Shown: piece after piece, positions 1-7,200 of the stretch | Numbering within the stretch: the first letter of the stretch is position 1 | Layout: every line of letters begins with the position of its first letter | From: Legionellales bacterium UBA2469 | GTDB taxonomy: Bacteria > Pseudomonadota > Gammaproteobacteria > Legionellales > Legionellaceae | DNA length: 17,193 nucleotides | Direction of reading: 5' to 3' | NCBI GenBank assembly: GCA_002342175.1 | Contig: DDPL01000043.1 | Span: 31,382 to 48,574 of the forward strand | The notes under the pieces: generated by a model | Seen by the model: only the letters and a program-made list of their open reading frames with translations | Databases searched by the model: none | What the model was told of the DNA's origin: nothing | Position numbers and translations under genes: made by a program

Positions 1-60
1 ACGCCTGGAAAGTGTGTATACGGCAACGTATCGAGGGTTCGAATCCCTCTCTCTCCGCCA
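1..60 (+). tRNA. tRNA-Ser(GGA), 3' part (5' end outside window)
   Basis: The sequence starts inside the anticodon stem. The anticodon loop is CTGGAAA at 5-11 with anticodon GGA at 7-9. It is followed by the 3' anticodon stem (12-16), a long class II variable arm (stem 18-22/27-31, loop GCAA), the T arm with loop TTCGAAT (38-44) and stem GAGGG/CCCTC, the acceptor strand (50-56), discriminator G57 and encoded CCA (58-60). The long variable arm is characteristic of serine tRNA, and the sequence closely matches the gammaproteobacterial tRNA-Ser(GGA) from memory. The acceptor and D arm lie left of the window. The last 8 bases are repeated at 3285-3292, marking this gene as an integration site. Confidence 0.95.
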
Positions 61-155
61 GCATTTTTTAAAGAGAACTTTTCTCACGTATTTTTGGGTT
101 GATCTCAGCACATCTCAAAACCCCAGTATTTGCGGGCTTTACAGTGTTACGGTAT
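53..155 (+). repeat. Left copy of tRNA-end direct repeat (attL-like)
   Basis: The repeat begins with CTCCGCCA of the tRNA 3' end and shares with 3285-3386 the blocks CTCCGCCAG, ACTTTTCTC, CTCAAAA, CCCAGTATTT and a final GGTAT, in the same order and spacing with few indels. A small hairpin, GAGAA-CTT-TTCTC (73-85), followed by a T-rich stretch (89-95) could end tRNA transcription. Confidence 0.7.
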
Positions 156-389
156 GGCATTAGATACGTACCTCGCTTTTTCCAATTTCGCCATTTTACT
201 CCCCCAAAACTTCTGTTTTTGGCCTCCCCATCTCCGATACATGCGAACACTCCGGTCGAAGGTACGCATGTCCTTAAAACCTCGAATTTCGTGGGTTTCA
301 GAGGATTGATGCTTTTCGAGCCTGCATTTTTTAGAGAAAGAAAGACAGAGTAGCGATGGGGATTCAAATGGAGAATAAGTTTAGTCTTG
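61..389. other. Non-coding stretch between tRNA-Ser and the GyrI gene
   Basis: No gene here can be supported. The first 95 bases are the left direct repeat. The rest (156-350) has open frames on both strands but no recognisable protein, ribosome binding site or codon bias. On the minus strand a 99-codon frame reads MPYRNT...NTGVLRC...REKSS across the repeat, and the right repeat gives the similar NTGILRC...REK. This could mean that the repeats derive from a short coding sequence, but nucleotide repeat identity alone explains it. An in-frame TAG at 351 closes the reading frame upstream of the broken AraC remnant. Confidence 0.5.
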
Positions 390-515
390 ACCCTGATGTG
401 GTTTACTAGAGCCTTTAAACAAGTTTGCGGGCAAAGCCCCAGCGAATTTAGACTTAAATCAAGTTGGCATACCTTGGAGGTGCCGCCTTATTCATTGCAT
501 ACAGGAGACATAAAA
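390..515 (+). pseudogene. Remnant of AraC-type HTH joined to the GyrI domain
   Basis: In frame with the GyrI-like gene, these codons read FTRAFKQVCGQSPSEFR from 402, the signature of the last helix of an AraC/XylS DNA-binding domain, followed by a linker of about 22 residues. The preceding roughly 80 residues of a normal AraC double HTH are missing, because the frame reaches a TAG at 351 after unrelated codons. The parent protein was therefore an AraC HTH plus GyrI-like effector domain regulator whose 5' part was lost. The sequence may still be translated from TTG at 387, which lacks a clear ribosome binding site. Confidence 0.7.
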
Positions 516-986
516 ATGATAAACGTGAGCATTAAAGAGTTACCTGCTAGACGGCTGGCGGTAATAGAACACTACGGAGACCCTAAAAAAGTAGGTGAGA
601 TTGCCTCAAAGTTAATAGCCTGGGCTAAAGCGCAGCCGGTAAATTTAAAGCCTAAACCAGGTGAAGCCTTTAGTTTTGGGTATGGTGATCCAAAGGAAGT
701 ACCAGCAGAAGAATTCCGCTTTGATCTTGCTATTACCGTTCCGAAAACACTAAAGCTTGAGGGTGAAGTGATAGAAAAACATCTTCCTGCAGGTAGGTAT
801 GCTGTTATTTCCCATAAAGGGTCACGTGACACTTTGAGCGAAAAAATTTACTGGCTTTATCGAGATTGGTTGCCAGAATCTAAAGAAGAACTTGGTGATT
901 TACCTTGCATATTTTGTTACTACAATTTTGATCATGAAGTGGCTGAAACAGAATTGATCACGGAAGTGTGGTTGATTCTTAAATAG
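516..986 (+). CDS. GyrI-like small-molecule-binding domain protein
   Basis: This 156-residue protein corresponds to a complete GyrI-like (SbmC/BmrR-type effector-binding) domain. Supporting features are the opening VSIKELPARRLAVIEHYGDP, a central DLAITVP strand, the LPAGRYAVISHKGS hairpin, the helix EKIYWLYRDWLP and the terminal ELITEVWLILK strand. Such domains bind hydrophobic or cationic compounds, either in AraC/MerR regulators or as free drug-sequestering proteins. I chose the ATG at 516 because AGGAGA lies just upstream (502-507) and the domain starts there; a longer frame opens at TTG 387 and would add the broken HTH piece. The gene converges on the kinase gene to its right with a gap of about 40 bases. 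Whether it is a working stand-alone binder or a decaying regulator is open. Confidence 0.75.
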   Translation: MINVSIKELPARRLAVIEHYGDPKKVGEIASKLIAWAKAQPVNLKPKPGEAFSFGYGDPKEVPAEEFRFDLAITVPKTLKLEGEVIEKHLPAGRYAVISHKGSRDTLSEKIYWLYRDWLPESKEELGDLPCIFCYYNFDHEVAETELITEVWLILK

Positions 987-1026
987 GGTCGATGATGTCA
1001 GATGGTGATTGTGCTCTCCTCAGTTT

Positions 1027-1902
1027 TTAAGCAAATGACATAGTATCAAAAATCTTTGCTAGCTGTTCGAAATAGCTCATATCACAACCATCCTCTAAAG
1101 CCCATGCCCATGCGAGCACTGCTTGTACAAAGCACAAATCAAGAATTCGCTGCGATGGTAATTGAATAATTTTGGCAAAATAAGTGATTCGATTGAGAAT
1201 AATATTTGGGACATCAGCATGATTCAGTAATTCTGGAATAGGATTACGGATAAAAGCGGCTACTTCATAGGCCGGTTCGCCAATCACACCTTTTGGATCA
1301 ATCACTACCCAAGTCTCACCATTTTGCAAAATATTATCATGATGCAAATCTCCATGAAGCAAAACATTAGCATCAGCTGTTTTAAGAAGCTGATCTCGGA
1401 GCTTTCTTGCTTTCTTCAAATACACGTTCGGAATGTTCAAGTCCTTATCCAAAGCCGAAAGCCAATCTTGGATATTAGGAAAATTATGTGCTACAGAAAT
1501 ATTTGCTTGATGCAGCTTTTGCATGACTCCAAAGGCAATTTCGATGGATTTCTGTTCTCTATCTGAAAAATAACTTTTGAGAGATATTCCAGGCATTGCT
1601 CTTTCTAGAAGTAACATTCCCTTGTCTTCAGCAAGCACCTTCACTGCGCCACAGCCTGCAAAGCATTTGAGTGCAAACGCTTCTCGAGTTAGTGCCTCAT
1701 GATCAAGTCCTAATTTTAAAATGATAGGATTATCGCCCTGAAAGCCGGATAGTACATAGTTGTAAGTAAGATTGGTGACTTCTTTTAATTCGCGCATATC
1801 CAGCTTTGAGGATGTTGCCGCAACAAGCTCAGGCAGTGCATCTAACCACACTTTGCCTTGTTTGCCGTAAATATTCAGGATATTGGAATGGAAGGTGTTC
1901 AT
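1027..1902 (-). CDS. Aminoglycoside/hydroxyurea phosphotransferase family protein (APH(6)/Hur-like kinase)
   Basis: This 291-residue cytoplasmic kinase has the protein-kinase-like fold of antibiotic phosphotransferases. The Brenner motif HGDLHHDN occupies residues 183-190 (catalytic Asp185, metal-binding Asn190) and is followed by IDPKGVIGEPAYEVAAFIRNP (201-221), with the metal-binding Asp at 202. The DPKG-GEP-YE arrangement is typical of the APH(6)/hydroxyurea kinase family that includes streptomycin 6-kinase. Residues 60-64 (IILKL) fit the ATP-binding strand and lysine. The length is normal for the family. The ATG overlaps the stop of the upstream Fic gene by 4 bases (ATGA), indicating translational coupling. 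The true substrate is unknown; being an aminoglycoside resistance enzyme is one option, and many chromosomal members act on other compounds. Confidence 0.85.
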   Translation of the reverse strand: MNTFHSNILNIYGKQGKVWLDALPELVAATSSKLDMRELKEVTNLTYNYVLSGFQGDNPIILKLGLDHEALTREAFALKCFAGCGAVKVLAEDKGMLLLERAMPGISLKSYFSDREQKSIEIAFGVMQKLHQANISVAHNFPNIQDWLSALDKDLNIPNVYLKKARKLRDQLLKTADANVLLHGDLHHDNILQNGETWVVIDPKGVIGEPAYEVAAFIRNPIPELLNHADVPNIILNRITYFAKIIQLPSQRILDLCFVQAVLAWAWALEDGCDMSYFEQLAKIFDTMSFA

Positions 1903-2999
1903 AGACTCTCCTTCACAATAACATCGTAAGGCTCTGCTAATTTATATTTTCTGGCTTTGTTAGAGTAGTCGATTATTTCTAAAAAGCCACTTTCAACCCA
2001 CTTTTTGCAAAGCGCGGCATTCGTTCTAGGTTGGAATCCAAATAGATCACCTATTTGTTTAGCCGTCACAACATCGTACCCTTTAAATAATTCCAAGGCT
2101 TTACGTTGCTTTGGATCTAATTTGCGCAAGACTTGCGAATGATCTTTTTCGCCTTTCTCAAAGCTTTGCATCATCTGTGCGACAACTTTTTCAAAAGCAA
2201 AAGCCATACCTTCGATAAAATATTCCACCCAAGGGGTTATATCGCTTTCAGCCCTTCCAAAGTAATAATTGTGAGATGGACCAATACTGATAGCACGATA
2301 ATAACCAAGCAAATTTTTAGCATAATATTCTTCAAGAGAATACAGTCCTTTTAAATCATACCCACCAAGGTGCAAGATCAACGTCGTCAGTAACCGGCTT
2401 GTTCGCCCATTACCGTCATAATAGGGATGAATTGTTGCAAACTGGTAATGAGCAATGCCGGCGATAATAGGACACGGTATCTCTTCATTTTCTTTGATCC
2501 ATGACACTAAGTTACGCATAAGGCCTGGCACATCTTTTGCTTCCGGCGGCATATAGACAATCGTTCCTGTTCCACTGTCTTTGATAACGTTTTGTCCATC
2601 TCGGTAAGGTGTTGGTTTAATCAGCGTTGTTCCATCACTCATCACCAGAGCATGCAAAGTTTGAATGACTTTTTCGGTAACAGGATGGTTTTGCGCGGCA
2701 TATTGTTCAAGCTGAGCTAATGCAGCATAATAGCCTTTTACTTCATGCTCATCCCGTTCTCTGCCCGGAAAATGACCTTGAAGTTGAATGACCTCTTTGA
2801 TCTCATCGGGCTTAAGCTGATTGCCTTCTATCATCGTAGAATAATGTGTGGTGTAAAGTTTAGCCGTCTCACGCAGCGAGGCTAGAATTGTAGGATTAAC
2901 AGGCAGTAAGGCGACTTTTTCCTTCGCAGCCTCGATTCTCATAAGGCTTTTGGCAATAGTAGATGTTATATTGTAGATGGGTTTAAAGTTTGTCGGCAT
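1899..2999 (-). CDS. Class II Fic family protein (AMP-transferase) with C-terminal winged helix
   Basis: Fic proteins usually transfer AMP from ATP to a hydroxyl side chain of a target protein. This one has 366 residues. The N-terminal inhibitory helix carries STMIEGN at 54-60, matching the class II motif [S/T]xxxE[G/N], whose Glu (58) blocks productive ATP binding. The Fic core motif is HPYYDGNGR at 191-199 (catalytic His191), a variant of HPFxDGNGR with Tyr for Phe. The flap region includes VYMPPEAKDVPGLM near 148-161. Residues from about 290 to 355 look like a winged helix (TAKQIGDLFGFQPRTNAALCKKW), common in Fic proteins that bind DNA. It is the first gene of an operon with the kinase. 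No strong ribosome binding site precedes the ATG. A host-directed effector, a self-regulating housekeeping Fic and an antitoxin-controlled toxin are all possible. Confidence 0.93.
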   Translation of the reverse strand: MPTNFKPIYNITSTIAKSLMRIEAAKEKVALLPVNPTILASLRETAKLYTTHYSTMIEGNQLKPDEIKEVIQLQGHFPGRERDEHEVKGYYAALAQLEQYAAQNHPVTEKVIQTLHALVMSDGTTLIKPTPYRDGQNVIKDSGTGTIVYMPPEAKDVPGLMRNLVSWIKENEEIPCPIIAGIAHYQFATIHPYYDGNGRTSRLLTTLILHLGGYDLKGLYSLEEYYAKNLLGYYRAISIGPSHNYYFGRAESDITPWVEYFIEGMAFAFEKVVAQMMQSFEKGEKDHSQVLRKLDPKQRKALELFKGYDVVTAKQIGDLFGFQPRTNAALCKKWVESGFLEIIDYSNKARKYKLAEPYDVIVKESL

Positions 3000-3035
3000 G
3001 ATGTAAGCTAAATATCAGTTTTTGTTGAATTATTT

Positions 3036-3064
3036 ATTATGCCGATAAAAAGCGCATAAGTCAA
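3036..3064 (-). promoter_or_regulatory. Sigma-70 promoter of the Fic-kinase operon
   Basis: On the minus strand a -35 TTGACT (3064-3059) and a -10 CATAAT (3041-3036) are separated by 17 bases. Transcription would start near 3029, about 30 bases before the Fic ATG. No competing promoter is visible in the gap. Confidence 0.6.
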
Positions 3065-3083
3065 ACATAACATGCCGATAAAA
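3039..3083 (+). repeat. Pair of 12-bp direct repeats over the Fic promoter (operator candidate)
   Basis: ATGCCGATAAAA occurs exactly at 3039-3050 and 3072-3083, with starts 33 bases apart, close to three helical turns. The first copy overlaps the -10 and spacer, and the second lies just upstream of the -35. A third related site, ATGCCGACAAAC, is in inverted orientation at 2999-2988, where it forms the first codons of the Fic gene. This fits binding of a repressor, possibly the Fic winged helix itself. Confidence 0.45.
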
Positions 3084-3100
3084 TGCATATGATGGTTTAT

Positions 3101-3141
3101 CATGTCCTCAAAGTTACAGATAGTGTAATTTTAGGGACATG
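3101..3141. repeat. Inverted repeat CATGTCC / GGACATG
   Basis: CATGTCC at 3101-3107 is the exact reverse complement of GGACATG at 3135-3141, with a 27-base AT-rich interior. It could be a regulatory palindrome or the fused ends of a vanished small transposable element. No target duplication or transposase supports the second idea. Confidence 0.3.
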
Positions 3142-3187
3142 CCTATTGTGCTCCATAAGCTTTTATAGAGAAACAAAAATCGTTCAT

Positions 3188-3216
3188 TTGACACTCTCTC
3201 AGTACGCCTCTATAAT
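3188..3216 (+). promoter_or_regulatory. Perfect consensus sigma-70 promoter
   Basis: TTGACA (3188-3193), a 17-base spacer and TATAAT (3211-3216) match the consensus at every position, with CGC after the -10 as in stable-RNA promoters. The start would be near 3223. Downstream there is only a 10-codon frame with a ribosome binding site and then the right direct repeat. No tRNA or rRNA fold is apparent. Confidence 0.75.
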
Positions 3217-3222
3217 CGCTAC

Positions 3223-3324
3223 AAAGGGTGAAAACATGACCATACCACCCCAGTTTGGAGTTGGTTAGGTTACGGTAAACTGATCTCCGCCAGATTTTCG
3301 AGCAATAACTTTTCTCGTCTTTTT
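3223..3324 (+). ncRNA. Candidate small RNA of about 100 nt at the island edge
   Basis: A transcript from the perfect promoter would begin near 3223. A weak terminator-like structure closes it: stem CGAG/CTCG (3299-3302 with 3314-3317) followed by TCTTTTT (3318-3324). GGAG (3257-3260) could pair with CTCC (3285-3288). The sequence was checked against tRNA architecture and does not fit. Transcription may instead run on into the frame at 3546. Confidence 0.25.
3236..3268 (+). CDS. Possible 10-residue leader peptide
   Basis: AAGGGTG (3224-3230) lies 5 bases ahead of an ATG that opens MTIPPQFGVG and then TAG. It is the first start codon after the perfect promoter. It may be a genuine tiny peptide, a leader, or the stub of a gene removed when the element inserted. 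There is no attenuator-like run of one amino acid. The evidence is limited to promoter, ribosome binding site and start in the correct order. Confidence 0.25.
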   Translation: MTIPPQFGVG

Positions 3325-3386
3325 GCGCCAATGTTAACGCACCTCAAAATCCCAGTATTTATGAGCTTTTCAGCGTTCAGGGGTAT
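3285..3386 (+). repeat. Right copy of tRNA-end direct repeat (attR-like)
   Basis: It starts with CTCCGCCAG, copying the end of tRNA-Ser, and follows the left copy in the same orientation through ACTTTTCTC, CTCAAAATCCCAGTATTT, GAGCTTT, CAGCGTT and GGGTAT. Bases before 3285 show no further tRNA similarity, as expected when the crossover lies at the tRNA end. Confidence 0.7.
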
Positions 3387-3545
3387 ACCCAGCTTTCTCC
3401 TATTTTGCCTCTTTGAGCTTATTCATCAGCAACTTGATAATATACAAATTAACTCAAGCGATGATTTTGCATTAGTCTCACAAGCTTTACAAAACATTAT
3501 TCAACCAAAAAAAATTATTTGTTCCCGCAGAAATACCAAGAAAAA

Positions 3546-4022
3546 ATGTCAATCATCAAGGAGTATCTTCAATGTCCAGAGGATTATGTTGAATCTCAAG
3601 AAAACTTTGATGAATATAAAGAAATTATTATAGAACGTATTATTGCAAAGATTGAAGAGTTAAAATCGCTCAATCAAAATCAAAAAATGTCCTATATCCA
3701 AATCCAAGCACATCGGAAAGCGCAAATAACCCAAAATCAACAAATAATGTCTCAACATAAGCCCCCAGTGCCTGGTAGTGATGCACATGTTATGCTGGAA
3801 TTGGAATGGCAAAGACAAATGGAACGACGGATTAATCCCAGATTTCTAAATAATCCTAGAAGTCGCGTGCGTGAAGAAAATATACCAATATTACCGTCTG
3901 TACAAGAAGCGATAGATGCTGGAATTATTACTTTAGGACAATATCTAGAAATACCTTTTGATATGTGTGAAATGCAATTAAATGATTTGATGGAAAGAGC
4001 TTCACGAAATTTAACCATTTAA
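3546..4022 (+). CDS. Hypothetical protein, probably a fragment of a larger broken gene
   Basis: The 158-residue frame from ATG 3546 (or 167 from TTG 3519) is rich in Gln, Glu, Ile and Asn. It has a helical N-terminal half (EIIIERIIAKIEELKSLNQNQ) and the ending VQEAIDAGIITLGQYLEIPFDMCEMQLNDLMERA. The ending recalls short helical repeats found in large Legionellales proteins, but this is an impression, not an identification. There is no signal peptide or membrane segment. Protein-like sequence continues on both sides in other frames: upstream a frame with LIHQQLDNIQINSSDDFALVSQALQNII reaches the A8 run at 3507-3514, and downstream a frame with LNRIQASPQSKKFFHYARLKLEM reaches a stop at 4115. This suggests two frameshifts in an older gene spanning roughly 3400-4117. 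Confidence 0.55.
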   Translation: MSIIKEYLQCPEDYVESQENFDEYKEIIIERIIAKIEELKSLNQNQKMSYIQIQAHRKAQITQNQQIMSQHKPPVPGSDAHVMLELEWQRQMERRINPRFLNNPRSRVREENIPILPSVQEAIDAGIITLGQYLEIPFDMCEMQLNDLMERASRNLTI

Positions 4023-4176
4023 TACTAAATCGAATACAAGCAAGTCCACAATCAAAAAAGTTTTTTCATTATGCACGTCTAAAGTTAGAAATGCTATCTA
4101 TAATCTCAAAAAATTAAAATAATCGAATCATTTGAATTTAATTTGTAACAACAATTCTTTTTTATTAAAAATTGAG

Positions 4177-4182
4177 TATAAT
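4177..4182 (+). promoter_or_regulatory. -10 element ahead of the giant ankyrin-like gene
   Basis: A perfect TATAAT stands 28 bases before the ATG at 4211. No good -35 lies 16-18 bases upstream (the region reads ATTCTTT), so the promoter would be weak or activator-dependent. The rest of 4118-4210 is AT-rich and shows nothing else. Confidence 0.4.
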
Positions 4183-4210
4183 GCCACCTTTGTGTGTTTT
4201 TTATTAATCT

Positions 4211-7200
4211 ATGCATCAACAACGAGAACAAAAGTTTAATATAGTTTTGCAAGAAATTATAAAATTCACCTATGAATTCGACCAAATTTCGGAAATTCGA
4301 ATCACATCGCAAGAAATGTTTGCAACACATATTTTTTCTTTAAATCTAACACAGATTGAAGTCGAGTATTCATATCCCTTTAGTATTTGGTTAATCGATA
4401 AATTCCAAGAAAATCCTCCCGAACTGATAAAAATATTTTCGTTTCTTCAGTGGCTGAAACATCCTTTTCAACCAAACATTATGGGATATGAACCCATTAT
4501 TCATCATATATGTAACAAGCCCAACTCACTTCTTATGTTAAAACTTTTATTTCTTAACATTGAGCCCCAGCACTACCAATCAGAATTTCATCCACCACCA
4601 TATGCTCGTCCTATGATTTCTGATGAAGTCTTTAACTTACTTATCGATAACCATTTTAAATTTTCAAGTAATGTACATCCAATATTTTGGGCAATTAAAC
4701 ATCAAAACCACGAACTGCTAGAAAGAATACTTCAATATAAACCAAAATGGATCAACGTCCAAAACGAAGAGGGTTTTACTCCCCTTATGATGGCGATTCA
4801 AATCAAAAACGAAAGTTCCTTGTTAAAACTTTTAAAATTTAACCCAAATCCTCGAATTAAAAATCATCAACAAGCAACCATCGCACACATTTTATATCAA
4901 ACTCAAGCTATCGATTGGATAAATAAACTATCAGAACAACCCGAATTCTGTGCACTCTCTATTGAATCCATGATAAAAACAACTGATATCAATCATCAAA
5001 TACCACTAGGTCTTGCCATATCAGTAACAATGATACCCTGGATTAGAAATCAACTGGAAAATAATCCTCAATTACGAACCCCTTTATATAAATCCTATAC
5101 CCATGCGATATTACAAAATCGATTTATAGACATCGAGATACTATATCATCAACTGGGACTGCAATTTTTAGATCAAAACGAAATTCTTACAGACCTATTA
5201 TTAAAGGCAAAAGAAACGCATCGATATGACATTTTATCCTGGTTTTTAACTTTAGATGAAACGCATCCTGAAGTTCGTAAAGCGATGCATTTTTTTACAG
5301 AACTGGAAAAGTTTTCGGTGCCAAAAGCAAAAACTTTCATAGATTCCACGTCGATAGATTGGGGCTTTGTGCCAGCAAAAATAAGTTTTGCTTTAACAAG
5401 TCATCTCATCAAACTAAACCAAAGTCAAATGATTGCAGAGCTCAAATTATTTCACTTACACGCACACTTTCATACTTTTATTTGTCCTCAAACAAAAGAT
5501 AAAACAACGATATTAGATATCGCATTGAAAAACATAAACCTGCAGCTTCATCCAAAATTTATTACTTACTTTTTAAGGTACCTTGATCAAAACGCTGAGA
5601 TTTATCCAAGTTGGTTAGCGGATTTCCATAGCAATTTTTTCCCTTTAATTAACAAATGGTCGATCAACAAAAATAAACTCATCAATGGTTCACCTCTAAT
5701 TCATTACATATCACACCAAGATGAAATCAATCATACGCAATTATTATCGAGATTCATTAATTCAGAGGTTCAGGTTAATCGTTTTGATAAAAATGGCAAA
5801 CATCTTTTTGCAAATCTGCTCGAAACTAATCCGAAAGGATTTGAACAAATCAAAGAGCTATATAAAAATTTTCATCAATTCAGTTTAGAAAATTTAGATT
5901 TGCGTGGTTCTAATCTTTTACATTTATCAATTGAATCTCGACATATACCCTGCATAAGCTGGTGTTTATCACAAAATTTATCACATTTGGATATTCGTTT
6001 TTTCGATCAAAAAAATGCAATCGAATTGGCATTTGATTATCAACATTTAGAAACCATTACTTTATTAAAAAAGAATCTAAAAAAAAGCCAGCTGCTCCCT
6101 TTTTTAAGTCAGCTCATTACTCAAAAAAGAGACGATATAATTCAAGATCTTTTGAGCAACCCCCAACCTTTCGATTGGAAATTCTCAGAGCCACAAATCA
6201 AAGCGCTAAAAACGTTAAACCATTCCATAATTGATGCGCATCTTGATGAGTTCTATTTAAAGCCAACAAACAAAAAAAATGCAAAAAAAACACCTCTAGA
6301 GACAACAACCATGTCGGATAAGCCCAAAACGGTTCAACTGACGATTGAAATGTTGATTGAATGGATTAAAAATGGGAATGCTAAAGCTTTTGAAAAATTA
6401 GGCCTACCCGAATACCAGCCAATTTTAGAAATCATCTTTGAAAATCATTTTATTGCAATTTTAGAATCGGTGTTTAAATCACCTCATAAACCGCTCAATA
6501 AAACCTTTATCAGAATTCCTGCAGCAATCCCTAAATTTGAGGAACATCAAGCATGGTTACACTTATTGACCTTGTCTGTAACAACAGATAATACCCAGAT
6601 TTTTGATAATTTGATTGGAAGACAATTTATTTTTGATAATTTAAAAATAAATATCATGTTATTCATGGAGATGAATCTTCATCAAATGAATAACAAATGG
6701 TTAAATTTACTGATTACCCATTTTCCATTATCTGAAGCAGAACAACAATTATTGTTACATCGCATTTTGGATAATATGAACATACCCGCACTTGCCGAAT
6801 TATTAAAGTGTGAAACATATCAAAAACATTTGATTGCATTACCCATTGATTGGCTTCATCGCCTCTATAGCCAAGATTCTGCTATCATAAAAATATTTTT
6901 ACAGTTTAAATTGCTTGAGCAACATATTTTTCAAGCCATTCCTAATCTCTTATCTTTTGAACATCAACAATTATATTTAGAACATCTCATCAAAACCCAA
7001 AACCTATCTTCTTTAACAACAATATTAAAACATGAATCTTATCAACATCTTCTTCTCAACATGCCTCTGCAAGGTATCGATAAGCTCATTAGCAGTGAAC
7101 CATCCGCGTTTCATTTGTTATTAACAGTGAATGGACTAAGACAACATATCATTCAAAATGTATCCAATATATTGTCTCCAAAACATCAAAAATTTTTATT

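Larger units (their letters stand above)
53..3284. mobile_element. Putative remnant genomic island at the tRNA-Ser 3' end
   Basis: The unit is bounded by imperfect direct repeats (53-155 and 3285-3386) that both begin with the tRNA terminal octamer CTCCGCCA, the usual footprint of site-specific integration at a tRNA 3' end. The cargo is a GyrI-like domain gene, a Fic gene and an APH-type kinase gene. Base composition differs from the right flank: a sample line in the Fic gene (2401-2460) has 27 G/C in 60, against 18 in 60 in the ankyrin-like gene (6901-6960). No integrase or excisionase is present, and the repeats have diverged to roughly 70 percent identity by eye, so the element would be old and immobile. 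The alternative is that the repeat is a dispersed element that happens to lie at both sites. Confidence 0.55.

Noticed and set aside
68..367. 99-codon minus-strand frame beside tRNA-Ser
   Set aside because: It lies over the left attachment-like repeat, has no ribosome binding site and no family I recognise. Its similarity to the right repeat is explained by nucleotide identity.
3101..3141. Insertion sequence or miniature transposable element
   Set aside because: The inverted repeat is only 7 bp, with no target-site duplication and no transposase nearby.
3083..3268. 61-codon plus-strand frame
   Set aside because: It crosses a perfect promoter and an inverted repeat and has no protein-like composition. 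Only its last ten codons follow a ribosome binding site.
3223..3292. Possible decayed tRNA behind the perfect promoter
   Set aside because: No anticodon arm or T loop can be built, and only the terminal CTCCGCCA matches tRNA-Ser.
3331..3633. 100-codon frame opening inside the right repeat
   Set aside because: Its start is repeat sequence and its end is out of frame with the better-supported gene. Only the middle part is treated as a piece of a decayed gene.
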